From Thalassotalea marina (GTDB lineage: Bacteria; Pseudomonadota; Gammaproteobacteria; Enterobacterales; Alteromonadaceae), in assembly GCF_014656435.1 (NCBI RefSeq), contig NZ_BNCK01000006.1:64001-128000 (forward strand): 64,000 bases of DNA, written 5' to 3'. The position numbers were made by a program, and so were the translations under genes. The stretch's first letter is position 1. Each line of letters opens with the position of its first letter. Of this stretch, positions 1 to 7,361 are shown in pieces. Under the pieces are notes generated by a model, which was not told where the DNA came from, did no database searches, and worked only from the letters and a program-made list of their open reading frames with translations.

Positions 1-58
1 TCACCGCATACCAAAACTGCCACGCGGCACGAATCCCACTTGAACGCCCTTGTTAGGC
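1..58 (-). other. attC: attC recombination site of an integron cassette (partial, cut by window edge)
   Basis: Read on the minus strand, the core GCCTAAC (52-58) is followed by AAGGGCGTTCAAG and then a GCCGCGTGGC segment. This resembles the conserved left half of Vibrio and Shewanella type attC sites (TAACAA..CTCAAG..CGCGTGGC). The right half, with its GTTAGGC end, would lie outside the window. The stop codon TAA of the cassette gene lies inside the GCCTAAC box, which is typical of compact cassettes. That it is an attC follows from motif likeness; folding of the complete site could not be tested. Confidence 0.72.
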
Positions 59-466
59 ATTGCCTTTCAGATAATCTACAAACCTTTCTTTAAATCGATA
101 CATGGGGCAATTAGCTGGAGTTATATCTTCAATCAAACCCAAATCTTCGAGATATAACATTGCTGCACTCAAGTCTGAATGAACATCGGTATGGTATTCA
201 AAACTTGGTTCTGAACGATTAACCACTGTGTGCTTAGTTTTAACAAAGAACTTTCTGACTCCATGGTTTTCTGCGCTAGCAAAGTCATCTTTCATTTCTT
301 GAATTAGTAGTGGAAATTTCAACTCAAGCTCTTTCCATAGCTTCATTTCTGCTTTTCTGGCTTCCTTATTACGCCTGATGTCAGTGTACTTATTCCCAAA
401 ATACGTACCCGCTGCGCCTGTGAAAATACCGCCTAAAAAGCCAATACCGACTGATACTAAATCCAT
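53..466 (-). CDS. Integron cassette protein, small single-span membrane protein of unknown function
   Basis: A 137-residue protein that I do not recognise. I chose the ATG at 466 over the TTG at 478 because a GAGGGG ribosome site lies 4-5 bases before it. Residues 1-25 form a glycine-rich hydrophobic segment (LVSVGIGFLGGIFTGAAGTY) likely to cross the membrane. A basic stretch (RRNKEARKAEMK) and a soluble domain of about 100 residues rich in charged residues follow; the end (YRFKERFVDYLKG) looks alpha-helical. The gene is bounded by GTTAGGC-type integron cores on both sides, so it is a mobile cassette, and such genes are often of unknown or defensive function. No function is proposed. Confidence 0.8.
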   Translation of the reverse strand: MDLVSVGIGFLGGIFTGAAGTYFGNKYTDIRRNKEARKAEMKLWKELELKFPLLIQEMKDDFASAENHGVRKFFVKTKHTVVNRSEPSFEYHTDVHSDLSAAMLYLEDLGLIEDITPANCPMYRFKERFVDYLKGNA

Positions 467-481
467 TATGCCCCTCAAAAT

Positions 482-488
482 GCCTAAC
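482..488 (-). other. Integron core site (GTTAGGC) at the 5' boundary of the cassette
   Basis: The minus strand reads AAACTGTTAGGCATTTTGAG here, with a GTTAGGC core directly before the ribosome site of the cassette gene. The bases upstream lack the paired L' box of an attC site, so this may be an attI site or a worn attC. No integrase gene follows in the next 290 bases, where intI would normally start on the plus strand. Confidence 0.55.
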
Positions 489-775
489 AGTTTATTATGT
501 AGACGTCTCAGTAATGCACATCTAAAAACTTATTTTTAAAAGTACCAGAAAAACTCAATAAATCAATCTGTTAAATAACTATCAGACGAAAATAATATCT
601 TTATTGTCAATTTACTGAGAATTCATAGTAACGCTTAAGTGAGGAGTTACGGAAATCTATTCAACATCCGTTCTTCGCTTTTTACTATCTTTTACTCACT
701 TAAATTAAAGCCTATTTAAGTCGCCGATAAAAAGGTGTCGCGGCACTAGTTTTTTCACTCACGACACCTGATAAT
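489..775. other. Non-coding stretch between integron cassette and lyase
   Basis: About 290 bases without a supported gene. It holds the terminator of the lyase gene (727-769) and a TTGACA hexamer on the minus strand (606-611) that could be part of a promoter driving the cassette, but no good -10 box stands 16-18 bases away. An integron integrase would be expected here if the 482-488 core were attI; none is seen. Confidence 0.5.
727..769 (-). terminator. Rho-independent terminator of the PL8 lyase gene
   Basis: An 8-bp perfect stem (AGGTGTCG with CGACACCT, 733-740 and 762-769) with a long loop is followed on the minus strand by TTTTTATCG, directly after the lyase stop codon. Confidence 0.7.
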
Positions 776-2860
776 CTAGTTAAGCAGTTGTGTTACTGTG
801 CTGCCCAACAAGGCTTTTCCACTGGGTGTTTCAACGGTAAATTGACGCTGTTTATCCGCTTGACTAAGGGTAACTTCCACTTGTGTTGCAGTTCCTGGTG
901 TGGCGATATAAAACGTATTTAGTGCTTGCTCTAACAGCAAAACACAAGGTTTATTAACGCTAACTATAGTGCCATCAGACAAGGTTATTTGGCCTGGCTG
1001 ATAAAATACCGCCTGCAATTGCTGCTTGTTAATGTGCCATGCTGCTTGCACGTTAGTATTGTTTGCCAAAATGGTGATTGGCTTTTCATCGAACCAAGCC
1101 TGAGTTTGATTTACCGTTTTACCTGGGTAGATAAAGTATGCGTAGTTATCTTTTTGTTGATGGTTTACGGTAACTTCAAACACCTCTAAGCTAATAAGGT
1201 CTCTGCTTTTATTGTTATTAATATCAAACCAGTTTCCTTGTTTTTGCTGTGCTTGCACCTTAATGTCGGCATTGTTTAAAATGATATACCCCGTGTTTCT
1301 ATGATGTAGCCAGCTTGTGCCATTTAGCTGTTGGCTGCTCGACTCCATAGGTTTACCGTTGATAGTCACATCGCCTTGGCGTAGGTTTTGTTCAACAGTG
1401 GTAAGTACTTGAGAATCACCAGCAAAGCTAATGCCCGCTCCCAGTGCCAATACACCTTCATCAAACATAAACCACGATTTATGAGCATTTAAGCCTAGTT
1501 GGTCAATGTGCATAACGGCAATACCATTGTTATTACTGCTTAGGCCACCAACAAAGTCAGTTGCCGGGTATTTTTTGCCCCACTGTAAGCCTCTACCTTC
1601 TTCATCTGGCGCGGTTACCCCCGGTAATCTAGCCCAATCCCACACAGGAAAAATTCCATGGTACTCATCACCAGTTAAACGCAAGAAAGTATTGCCAAAA
1701 CCAAGCCATTTACCTTTTAAGTTCTCGCCATTGCCAGTTTCTGTTGGGCGAACACGTGTTGAATGCATATGAACAGTAAACTGATATTCAGGGCGTTGCA
1801 CTACGCTGTAATCTGAGCGCCAATAGTGTTTAACACCATTTAAGCCTACATCACCACCTTCCAAATAATGAGCAAAGGCTAGTGCTTCTTCTCGGCGCTG
1901 CGAATCTAATTCAGCCAAATACCTTGCTGCTTGGCTGATGGCACCAAAACTGGCGTTGGGTCTTGAAATCGCTCGCCCCATGGTGGAGTAATCTATGGTG
2001 TTACCACGTGTCATCCAGCGGTCACCATCTAAAATATAAGCGCTTAATATATCAACTTTGTCCTTTTTAAAGGCCCATTTTAAATCTCTTACTAAATAGC
2101 CCCAATACAAAGCCGTGTGCATAAACACTTTGCCATACGACCCGTTATGCAATAACGGCCCATGTTGGTGAAAAGAGAAGTCTTGTTGAATGCCTTCACC
2201 TTCGGTAATGGCGATGGTTTCTTCGATTGCACCTAAGGCTAATTTAATGTCACTTTCTTGGTTTTTGATTAACCCCGCGTGCAAAATCGCTTTGGCTATA
2301 TCGGTGCGGTTAGCGCCTGCATGTTTTGGCGTGTTAGCTGGTACTTCTAAAATACTGCGCGGTGGCAAACTTGCCAAAATTCGATCTTTTAAATCTTGTG
2401 AAATGTCGTCACCAAGCAATAAACCTACAGGACCAAGTTGCAACGGAATACCAATACTTGCCCACCACCAATTGGTACTGCTTGGTTTACTTTCAAACCA
2501 ATAGTTCAGTGCCTTTTTACTGGCATCTAAATATTGCTCATTGTTAGTCATGGCATAGGCTTTCACCAGCAAGGTTAACCTGTTTAAGTGTTTGATTGGC
2601 GGCCAACCTGCACGTCGGGTATCACCATAGTCTATATCTTGCCAACTGCCGTTATTATCTTGTTTAGCTTGCCAACTCTTGGCTTGTTTAACGATATGGT
2701 GGTCAATGTTTTGTTCACTAACCTTAGGTAAAAAATCAGTTAATACTCGTGCCTTTAGCTGGCTCATATCGTCGCTAGCCAGAGTAAAATGTGCCACTGA
2801 TATAAACATCACTATGGCAGCTGCTGCACACCTTGTGCATTTTAGGAATAAACGCATCAT
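776..2860 (-). CDS. Polysaccharide lyase family 8 (chondroitin/hyaluronate lyase type), secreted
   Basis: A 694-residue secreted lyase that should cleave uronic-acid polysaccharides by beta-elimination, leaving 4,5-unsaturated uronate ends. Counting from the in-frame GTG three bases upstream of the chosen ATG, a signal peptide covers about residues 1-30. The alpha/alpha-toroid follows, with the family signature NWWWASIGIP (131-140). The expected catalytic residues are Asn185 (ANRTD), His234 (DFSFHQHG) and Tyr243 (NGSYG), then an Arg in MGRAISR; the PVWDWARLPG motif opens the beta-sandwich part. The ATG at 2860 is 5 bases after AGGA. Family PL8 covers chondroitin AC, hyaluronan and xanthan lyases. 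The neighbouring kduI and kduD favour a glucuronate-containing substrate such as a glycosaminoglycan, but the exact substrate is inference. No GH88 hydrolase or sulfatase lies in view. Confidence 0.88.
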   Translation of the reverse strand: MMRLFLKCTRCAAAAIVMFISVAHFTLASDDMSQLKARVLTDFLPKVSEQNIDHHIVKQAKSWQAKQDNNGSWQDIDYGDTRRAGWPPIKHLNRLTLLVKAYAMTNNEQYLDASKKALNYWFESKPSSTNWWWASIGIPLQLGPVGLLLGDDISQDLKDRILASLPPRSILEVPANTPKHAGANRTDIAKAILHAGLIKNQESDIKLALGAIEETIAITEGEGIQQDFSFHQHGPLLHNGSYGKVFMHTALYWGYLVRDLKWAFKKDKVDILSAYILDGDRWMTRGNTIDYSTMGRAISRPNASFGAISQAARYLAELDSQRREEALAFAHYLEGGDVGLNGVKHYWRSDYSVVQRPEYQFTVHMHSTRVRPTETGNGENLKGKWLGFGNTFLRLTGDEYHGIFPVWDWARLPGVTAPDEEGRGLQWGKKYPATDFVGGLSSNNNGIAVMHIDQLGLNAHKSWFMFDEGVLALGAGISFAGDSQVLTTVEQNLRQGDVTINGKPMESSSQQLNGTSWLHHRNTGYIILNNADIKVQAQQKQGNWFDINNNKSRDLISLEVFEVTVNHQQKDNYAYFIYPGKTVNQTQAWFDEKPITILANNTNVQAAWHINKQQLQAVFYQPGQITLSDGTIVSVNKPCVLLLEQALNTFYIATPGTATQVEVTLSQADKQRQFTVETPSGKALLGSTVTQLLN

Positions 2861-2924
2861 CACATTCCTGTTGTAAATTAAAATAGTTTTTTTTGTGTTT
2901 CATACGTCAGTACAAAACATCAAC

Positions 2925-2944
2925 TTATATGACATCATACATAT
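2925..2944. promoter_or_regulatory. Palindromic operator candidate upstream of the lyase and behind kdgK
   Basis: TATGACATCATA (2928-2939) is a perfect palindrome. An 18-base window around it matches a site before kduD (4119-4136) at 13 of 18 positions. The pattern TTRTATGAYAWCWTACAW resembles operators of GntR-family (FadR type) sugar-acid regulators. Shared control of the lyase and the kduD operon is inference. Confidence 0.45.
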
Positions 2945-3014
2945 TTGCAACCAAGTTATCCCTTACAAAGGCAACAAAGCTTTTAATAAGCACTGATTTT
3001 ACCACCTAAAATTA

Positions 3015-4064
3015 TTAAAGTGCTGGCATTAGTAGCCGTTCATTATTTTGCTCGCCAGCCATTTTTAAAGCATAAATAACTGGCTCAATACCTGTTAAAA
3101 ACAATTTATCATCGATAATGGCACCCAAATGTTGAATAACAATCGCAGCGGTTTCAGCCCCTAAGCGTATGCAATCGGCAACTGGAGCATCACTTAACCA
3201 ACCAAATAAAAAGCCACTATTAAATGAATCACCTGCTGCTGTAGTGTCAATCACCTTAGGAGCAGGTTTTAATGACACACTCAATTCGCCGTGCCTACCT
3301 CGATACAATACGGGCTTATCACCATTTTTAATCACAAGGTTTGGGCAATTAAATTGACTGGCAATAGAAATTAATCCTTGAGCGCTTCCATAGTTAAAAT
3401 CAAATAACGGCTGACAATCTTCAACACCAACAAAAGCAAGTTCAACTAAATTAAATGCCTTTTCAAATTCGGCCTTGGCCTGCTTGGCATCAGACCACAA
3501 TGCCGCTCGGTAATTAGTATCAAATACAAGCTTCACGCCTTTGCTTTTAAGCGAATGAAAAAATTGCCACATTTGATCTCTTAAGTGATTTTCAACTACA
3601 GCAAGGCTAATGCCTGAGAAATAAAAGTACTCGTACGATTGTGCAATTTCTTCTGCGACAGATTCACTAACTCGACTAAATAAAGTGCGTGCTGCGCTGT
3701 CATTGCGCCAGTAACGAAAACTGCGCTCACCTTTATCATCGAGCGATACCGCATAACGGCCAATTGTGCGAGATTTTTCTTGGTACACCCAGCGTTTATC
3801 AATGTTATGTTGAGCACAAGCTGTTAATAGTTTCTGACTTAAAGGATCGTCACCAACACAGGTAAAAAGCCCTGCTCGCCCCGTATTTTTACTAAATAAC
3901 TGTAACCTTTTTAAGTAAACCGCAGTGTTAAATACATCTCCCGCAACCTTTGCACTTAGCATATCAAAAGTATCACAACCTAACTCTAGTAAAGGCTCAC
4001 CAAAAAAGCAGATTGAGCGTTGTTTATCGTTTACCTGCCCTGCCTCAGAACTCTTTTCTTGCAT
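3015..4064 (-). CDS. kdgK: 2-keto-3-deoxygluconate kinase (PfkB family)
   Basis: A 349-residue PfkB-family kinase, expected to phosphorylate 2-keto-3-deoxygluconate (KDG) to KDG-6-phosphate, the step after KduI and KduD. The N-terminal half has the substrate lid and the GDDP motif (71-74). Near the C-terminus stands the PfkB signature DTTAAGDSFNSGF from residue 273, with Asp279 of the AAGD motif as catalytic base. It is longer than E. coli KdgK (309) by a polar N-terminal extension of about 15 residues and a tail. AAGGTGA precedes the ATG. It is divergent from kduD and downstream of the lyase operator. The KDPG aldolase needed to finish the pathway is not in the window. Other PfkB sugar kinases would look similar; the neighbours make KDG the likely substrate. 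Confidence 0.85.
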   Translation of the reverse strand: MQEKSSEAGQVNDKQRSICFFGEPLLELGCDTFDMLSAKVAGDVFNTAVYLKRLQLFSKNTGRAGLFTCVGDDPLSQKLLTACAQHNIDKRWVYQEKSRTIGRYAVSLDDKGERSFRYWRNDSAARTLFSRVSESVAEEIAQSYEYFYFSGISLAVVENHLRDQMWQFFHSLKSKGVKLVFDTNYRAALWSDAKQAKAEFEKAFNLVELAFVGVEDCQPLFDFNYGSAQGLISIASQFNCPNLVIKNGDKPVLYRGRHGELSVSLKPAPKVIDTTAAGDSFNSGFLFGWLSDAPVADCIRLGAETAAIVIQHLGAIIDDKLFLTGIEPVIYALKMAGEQNNERLLMPAL

Positions 4065-4118
4065 TTATTTATTCACCTTCGCCCGATAAAAGGGGCTTTT
4101 TTTTGTCCAAATCGCTAG

Positions 4119-4136
4119 TTGTATGATAACTTACAA
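4119..4136. promoter_or_regulatory. Palindromic operator candidate before kduD
   Basis: TTGTATGATAACTTACAA, with TTGTA and TACAA arms, lies 53 bases before the kduD start in the divergent kdgK-kduD region. It is similar to the site at 2925-2944, which suggests one regulator for the whole uronate locus. The regulator gene is not in view. Confidence 0.48.
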
Positions 4137-4188
4137 GATGATATCTTAATATCAATTTTGAAAATAATTATGTTATTTAAGGAAAGTA

Positions 4189-4956
4189 ATGCAAACCCAT
4201 TTACTTTTTTCACTTGAAGGAAAAACCGCGTTAGTAACTGGCGCTAGCAGAGGACTTGGTCAAGCGATGGCCAAAGGTCTTGCTGCTGCTGGTGCTAAAG
4301 TTATATGTCATAGCTCATCGGCTGATGGAGCAAATGAAACTCGCGATCAAATCATCGCAAATGGTGGCCAAGCTGTCTCTGTTTCAGCAGATCTAAGCCA
4401 TGAACATGGTGTTAACTCTTTGGTTGAACAAGTGCAGCAACATTGTGAAGTACTCGATATTTTATTAAACAATGCCGGAACGATTGAACGTGCGCCTGCG
4501 GTCAGTTTTCCAAAAGAATCTTGGGATAAAGTGATTGATGTTAATTTAAATGCCCTATTTGCGCTTTGCCAGCAGCTTGGCCGTACTATGGTACAACGCA
4601 AACAAGGCAAAATTATTAATATCGCGTCGATGTTATCTTATACCGGTGGCATTACTGTACCGGCTTATACCGCTAGTAAACACGCAGTAGTTGGTGTAAC
4701 TAAAGCCTTAGCCAACGAATGGGCCGGCAGCAATGTACAAGTGAACGCCATAGCCCCTGGTTATTTTCGTACTGACAATACTCAGGCATTGCAAGACGAT
4801 CCAAGCCGAAATTCAGAAATAGAAAAGCGCATTCCAGCCGGCTGCTGGGGACAACCAGAACAATTGGTTGGTGCTGCAGTATTTTTGGCTTCACAAGCAA
4901 GTGACTATGTTAACGGCCATGTGCTTGCCGTTGATGGTGGATGGTTAGCTCGCTAA
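4189..4956 (+). CDS. kduD: 2-deoxy-D-gluconate 3-dehydrogenase (KduD, SDR family)
   Basis: A 255-residue short-chain dehydrogenase that reduces 2,5-diketo-3-deoxygluconate to KDG with NADH in the cytoplasm. The cofactor motif TGASRGLG lies at 17-24, NNAG at 94-97, and the catalytic triad is Ser147, Tyr160 and Lys164 (YTASK). The C-terminus (NGHVLAVDGGWLAR) is the standard SDR ending and matches KduD length (253 in E. coli). AAGGAAA stands before the ATG. The gene leads a tight operon with kduI and the TRAP genes (gap 39 bases to kduI), placing it in uronate breakdown. Confidence 0.92.
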   Translation: MQTHLLFSLEGKTALVTGASRGLGQAMAKGLAAAGAKVICHSSSADGANETRDQIIANGGQAVSVSADLSHEHGVNSLVEQVQQHCEVLDILLNNAGTIERAPAVSFPKESWDKVIDVNLNALFALCQQLGRTMVQRKQGKIINIASMLSYTGGITVPAYTASKHAVVGVTKALANEWAGSNVQVNAIAPGYFRTDNTQALQDDPSRNSEIEKRIPAGCWGQPEQLVGAAVFLASQASDYVNGHVLAVDGGWLAR

Positions 4957-4995
4957 TTTATATTTTCTAATCTATTTAACTCAGGTAATGCAGTT

Positions 4996-5838
4996 ATGAG
5001 TACCCTTTATACAAGCCGCTACGCTATTGGTCCAAACGAAGCGAAGCAATTTGATACCGAAACACTGAGACAACATTTTCTTATTGATGATTTGTTTCAG
5101 GAAAACCGAATCAGTATGGTATACACCCACTACGACCGTATGATTGTCGGTGGCGCCTTGCCAACGGCTGACCACTTAACATTAGAAACCATTGACCCGC
5201 TCAAATCGAGCTACTTTTTAGAACGCAGAGAGCTAGGCATTATCAATATTGGTGGATTAGGTGAAGTTGATGTTGACGGCCACACTTATACGCTTGATAA
5301 CAAAGAGGCATTATACGTAGGTGCTGGAGTTCAATCGGTGGTTTTTAAAGATCACCCTGATGGTGAACAAGCCTGCTTTTATTTCAACAGTGCACCAGCA
5401 CATAAAAGCTTTCCTACCAAAAAGGTTGGTCGAAGTGAAGCAACTGTATTGGAAATGGGCTCACTTGAAACATCTAACGAGCGCAGCATTTATCAGCTGA
5501 TCATTAACGGTGTTGTTGAAACTTGCCAGTTACAAATGGGGGTTACTTGCTTAAAGCCCGGCAGTGTTTGGAATACTATGCCGGCACATCAGCATGATAG
5601 ACGAATGGAAGCTTACTTGTATTTTGATGTACCACAGAGTAATGCAGTAAGCCATTTTATGGGTAAACCAGAGCAAACACGTCATATTTGGATGCACAAC
5701 CGTCAAGCCGTTATTTCTCCACCTTGGTCAATTCACTCAGGCGCAGGCACTTCAAATTACTCCTTTATTTGGGGGATGGCGGGTGAGAACCTAGACTACG
5801 GCGACATGGATAAATATGATCCTACAGAATTAAAATAA
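4996..5838 (+). CDS. kduI: 5-keto-4-deoxyuronate isomerase (KduI)
   Basis: A 280-residue cupin-fold isomerase (E. coli KduI has 278) that turns 5-keto-4-deoxyuronate, formed when unsaturated uronic acids open, into 2,5-diketo-3-deoxygluconate for KduD. The zinc ligands of the family can be placed at His198 and His200 (PAHQHDRRMEAY), Glu205 and His247 (PPWSIHSGAG). The C-terminal WGMAGENLDYGDMD is highly typical. KduI is used for pectin and glycosaminoglycan products, whereas alginate products usually go through a separate reductase. This argues against alginate as the main substrate here. Confidence 0.95.
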   Translation: MSTLYTSRYAIGPNEAKQFDTETLRQHFLIDDLFQENRISMVYTHYDRMIVGGALPTADHLTLETIDPLKSSYFLERRELGIINIGGLGEVDVDGHTYTLDNKEALYVGAGVQSVVFKDHPDGEQACFYFNSAPAHKSFPTKKVGRSEATVLEMGSLETSNERSIYQLIINGVVETCQLQMGVTCLKPGSVWNTMPAHQHDRRMEAYLYFDVPQSNAVSHFMGKPEQTRHIWMHNRQAVISPPWSIHSGAGTSNYSFIWGMAGENLDYGDMDKYDPTELK

Positions 5839-5864
5839 CTTACTAAAGACAAGAGCTTACAAAA

Positions 5865-6866
5865 ATGTTACCTCAATCTGTCCGTTTATTTTGTTTATTG
5901 CCGCTATGTTTGATCATTGCGGCATGCACTGAAACATCTGATACACAAGTGTTACGAGTTGGACATAACTTAGACACTCGCCACTCAGTGCATCAGGCAT
6001 TACAATTTATGGGCGAACGCCTTGAGCAATATTCCAACGGCACAATGCAGTTAAAAATATATGCAAGTGGACAGTTGGGTAACGAGCGCGAAATGTTAGA
6101 GTTGCTGCAAATTGGCTCTTTAGCCATGACCAAAGTATCAGCGGCAACTCTAGAGTCATTTGTTCCTGAAATGCAACTATTTGGTTTACCTTACGTATTT
6201 CAAAGCTATCAACACCGGTGGGCAGTGTTAGACAGTGACATTGGCTCTCATGTGTTAAGTACGATGAATAAAGCACATTTACAAGGTTTAGCCTTTATGG
6301 ATGCAGGCAGTCGCAGCTTTTATAGCTGTCATGGTGCAATTAACAGCCCTGACGATCTTAAAGGGAAAAAAATCCGCGTGATGAACAGCCCCTCAGCCGT
6401 TAAACTGGTTAATGCCTTAGGCGGCGCAGCAACGCCGCTTTCCTGGGCAGAGCTTTATGGCGCCTTGCAGCAAGGTGTTGTCGATGGCGCAGAAAACAAC
6501 CCGCCTAGTTTTTATTCTTCCGGTCACTACGAGCTTTGTAAAGACTTTAATCTTAATGAACACACGGCAATACCCGATGTAATTATTGCTAGCGCTCATA
6601 TCATCAAGCAATTGAGTAGTGATCAACAAACTTGGCTAGCACAAGCGGCAACTGATGCAGCAAAAGAGCAAAGAAGGCTTTGGCGAGAAGCAGAACTACA
6701 GGCGTTAAATAATGTTAAATCACATGGGGTGAGAGTGACACATGTTGACAAAGCGCCATTTATAGACAAAGTTGCCCATTTACATCAGGCCTTTGACGGG
6801 TCTGATATTGGTGACTTATTAAAGCAAATAAAAGCCTTGGCTGTCGCTGAATCAGAGGTTCAATAA
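5865..6866 (+). CDS. TRAP transporter solute-binding protein, DctP family, lipoprotein-like
   Basis: A 333-residue periplasmic receptor of a TRAP transporter. The N-terminus has a lipobox (LIIAAC, Cys21), so it is probably lipid-anchored. The mature part shows the DctP fold: VLRVGHNLDTRHSVHQAL at the start, GQLGNEREMLE, and FYSCHGAINSPDDLKGKKIRVMNS with the conserved arginine that binds the ligand carboxylate. GVVDGAENNP near the middle is a family hallmark. It overlaps the next gene by one base (TAATG), so translation is coupled. Given kduD and kduI upstream, the ligand is probably a uronate or unsaturated uronate monosaccharide or disaccharide; this is inference. Confidence 0.88.
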   Translation: MLPQSVRLFCLLPLCLIIAACTETSDTQVLRVGHNLDTRHSVHQALQFMGERLEQYSNGTMQLKIYASGQLGNEREMLELLQIGSLAMTKVSAATLESFVPEMQLFGLPYVFQSYQHRWAVLDSDIGSHVLSTMNKAHLQGLAFMDAGSRSFYSCHGAINSPDDLKGKKIRVMNSPSAVKLVNALGGAATPLSWAELYGALQQGVVDGAENNPPSFYSSGHYELCKDFNLNEHTAIPDVIIASAHIIKQLSSDQQTWLAQAATDAAKEQRRLWREAELQALNNVKSHGVRVTHVDKAPFIDKVAHLHQAFDGSDIGDLLKQIKALAVAESEVQ

Positions 6867-7360
6867 TGCACCAATATCTTTTACTAAAAATTAAACACTA
6901 CCTCGCGCTCTTTTTAGCGGGTTTGTTATCTGCCATTGTTGTTACCGTTTTGTGGCAGGTGGTGTGCCGTTACTTGTTTAATAGTCCTAGTACAGTATCT
7001 GAAGAAATTGCACGCTTTTTATTGATTTGGATTGGGCTATTGGGCGCGACTTACGCTTATATGGATAATGCTCATATCGGTATGGATTTTGTTATTAATA
7101 AACTCTCGTTAAAGCAGCAAACGTTGAGCAAAATTTTAGCTCACTGCAGTGCTTTACTGTTTTCGATTGCGGTATTAATTGTAGGTGGTGTTAATTTAGT
7201 AGAACTAACTTTGGTTCCGGTGCAACGTTCAGCCGCACTCGGTATAAAAATGGCCTATGTTTATGCCGTTTTGCCAATTTCAGGCCTATTGATGGCTTTT
7301 GCCGCGCTGGCTCACCTTCAGCACTGTAACAATACCTCTACCGATAACAAGGAACATTAA
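6866..7360 (+). CDS. TRAP transporter small membrane subunit, DctQ family
   Basis: A 164-residue inner membrane protein with four predicted spans, matching DctQ topology and length. The family motif EEIARFLLIWIGLLGATYA lies in the middle and is followed by HIGMDF. It starts inside the stop codon of the receptor gene. It works with the receptor and the large subunit to drive Na+- or H+-coupled uptake of an organic acid. Confidence 0.87.
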   Translation: MHQYLLLKIKHYLALFLAGLLSAIVVTVLWQVVCRYLFNSPSTVSEEIARFLLIWIGLLGATYAYMDNAHIGMDFVINKLSLKQQTLSKILAHCSALLFSIAVLIVGGVNLVELTLVPVQRSAALGIKMAYVYAVLPISGLLMAFAALAHLQHCNNTSTDNKEH

Positions 7361-7361
7361 C

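Noticed and set aside
489-775. Integron integrase expected beside the cassette
   Set aside because: No open frame of integrase size or tyrosine recombinase motif exists on either strand here.
776-2860. Lyase as an alginate lyase
   Set aside because: PL8 motifs and neighbouring KduI/KduD point to glucuronate-type substrates; no alginate-type reductase is present. Not fully excluded.
4081-4104. GCCC/GGGC hairpin with eight T bases before kduD as an attenuator
   Set aside because: The stem is only 4 bp and lies upstream of the likely kduD operator, so it is probably chance.
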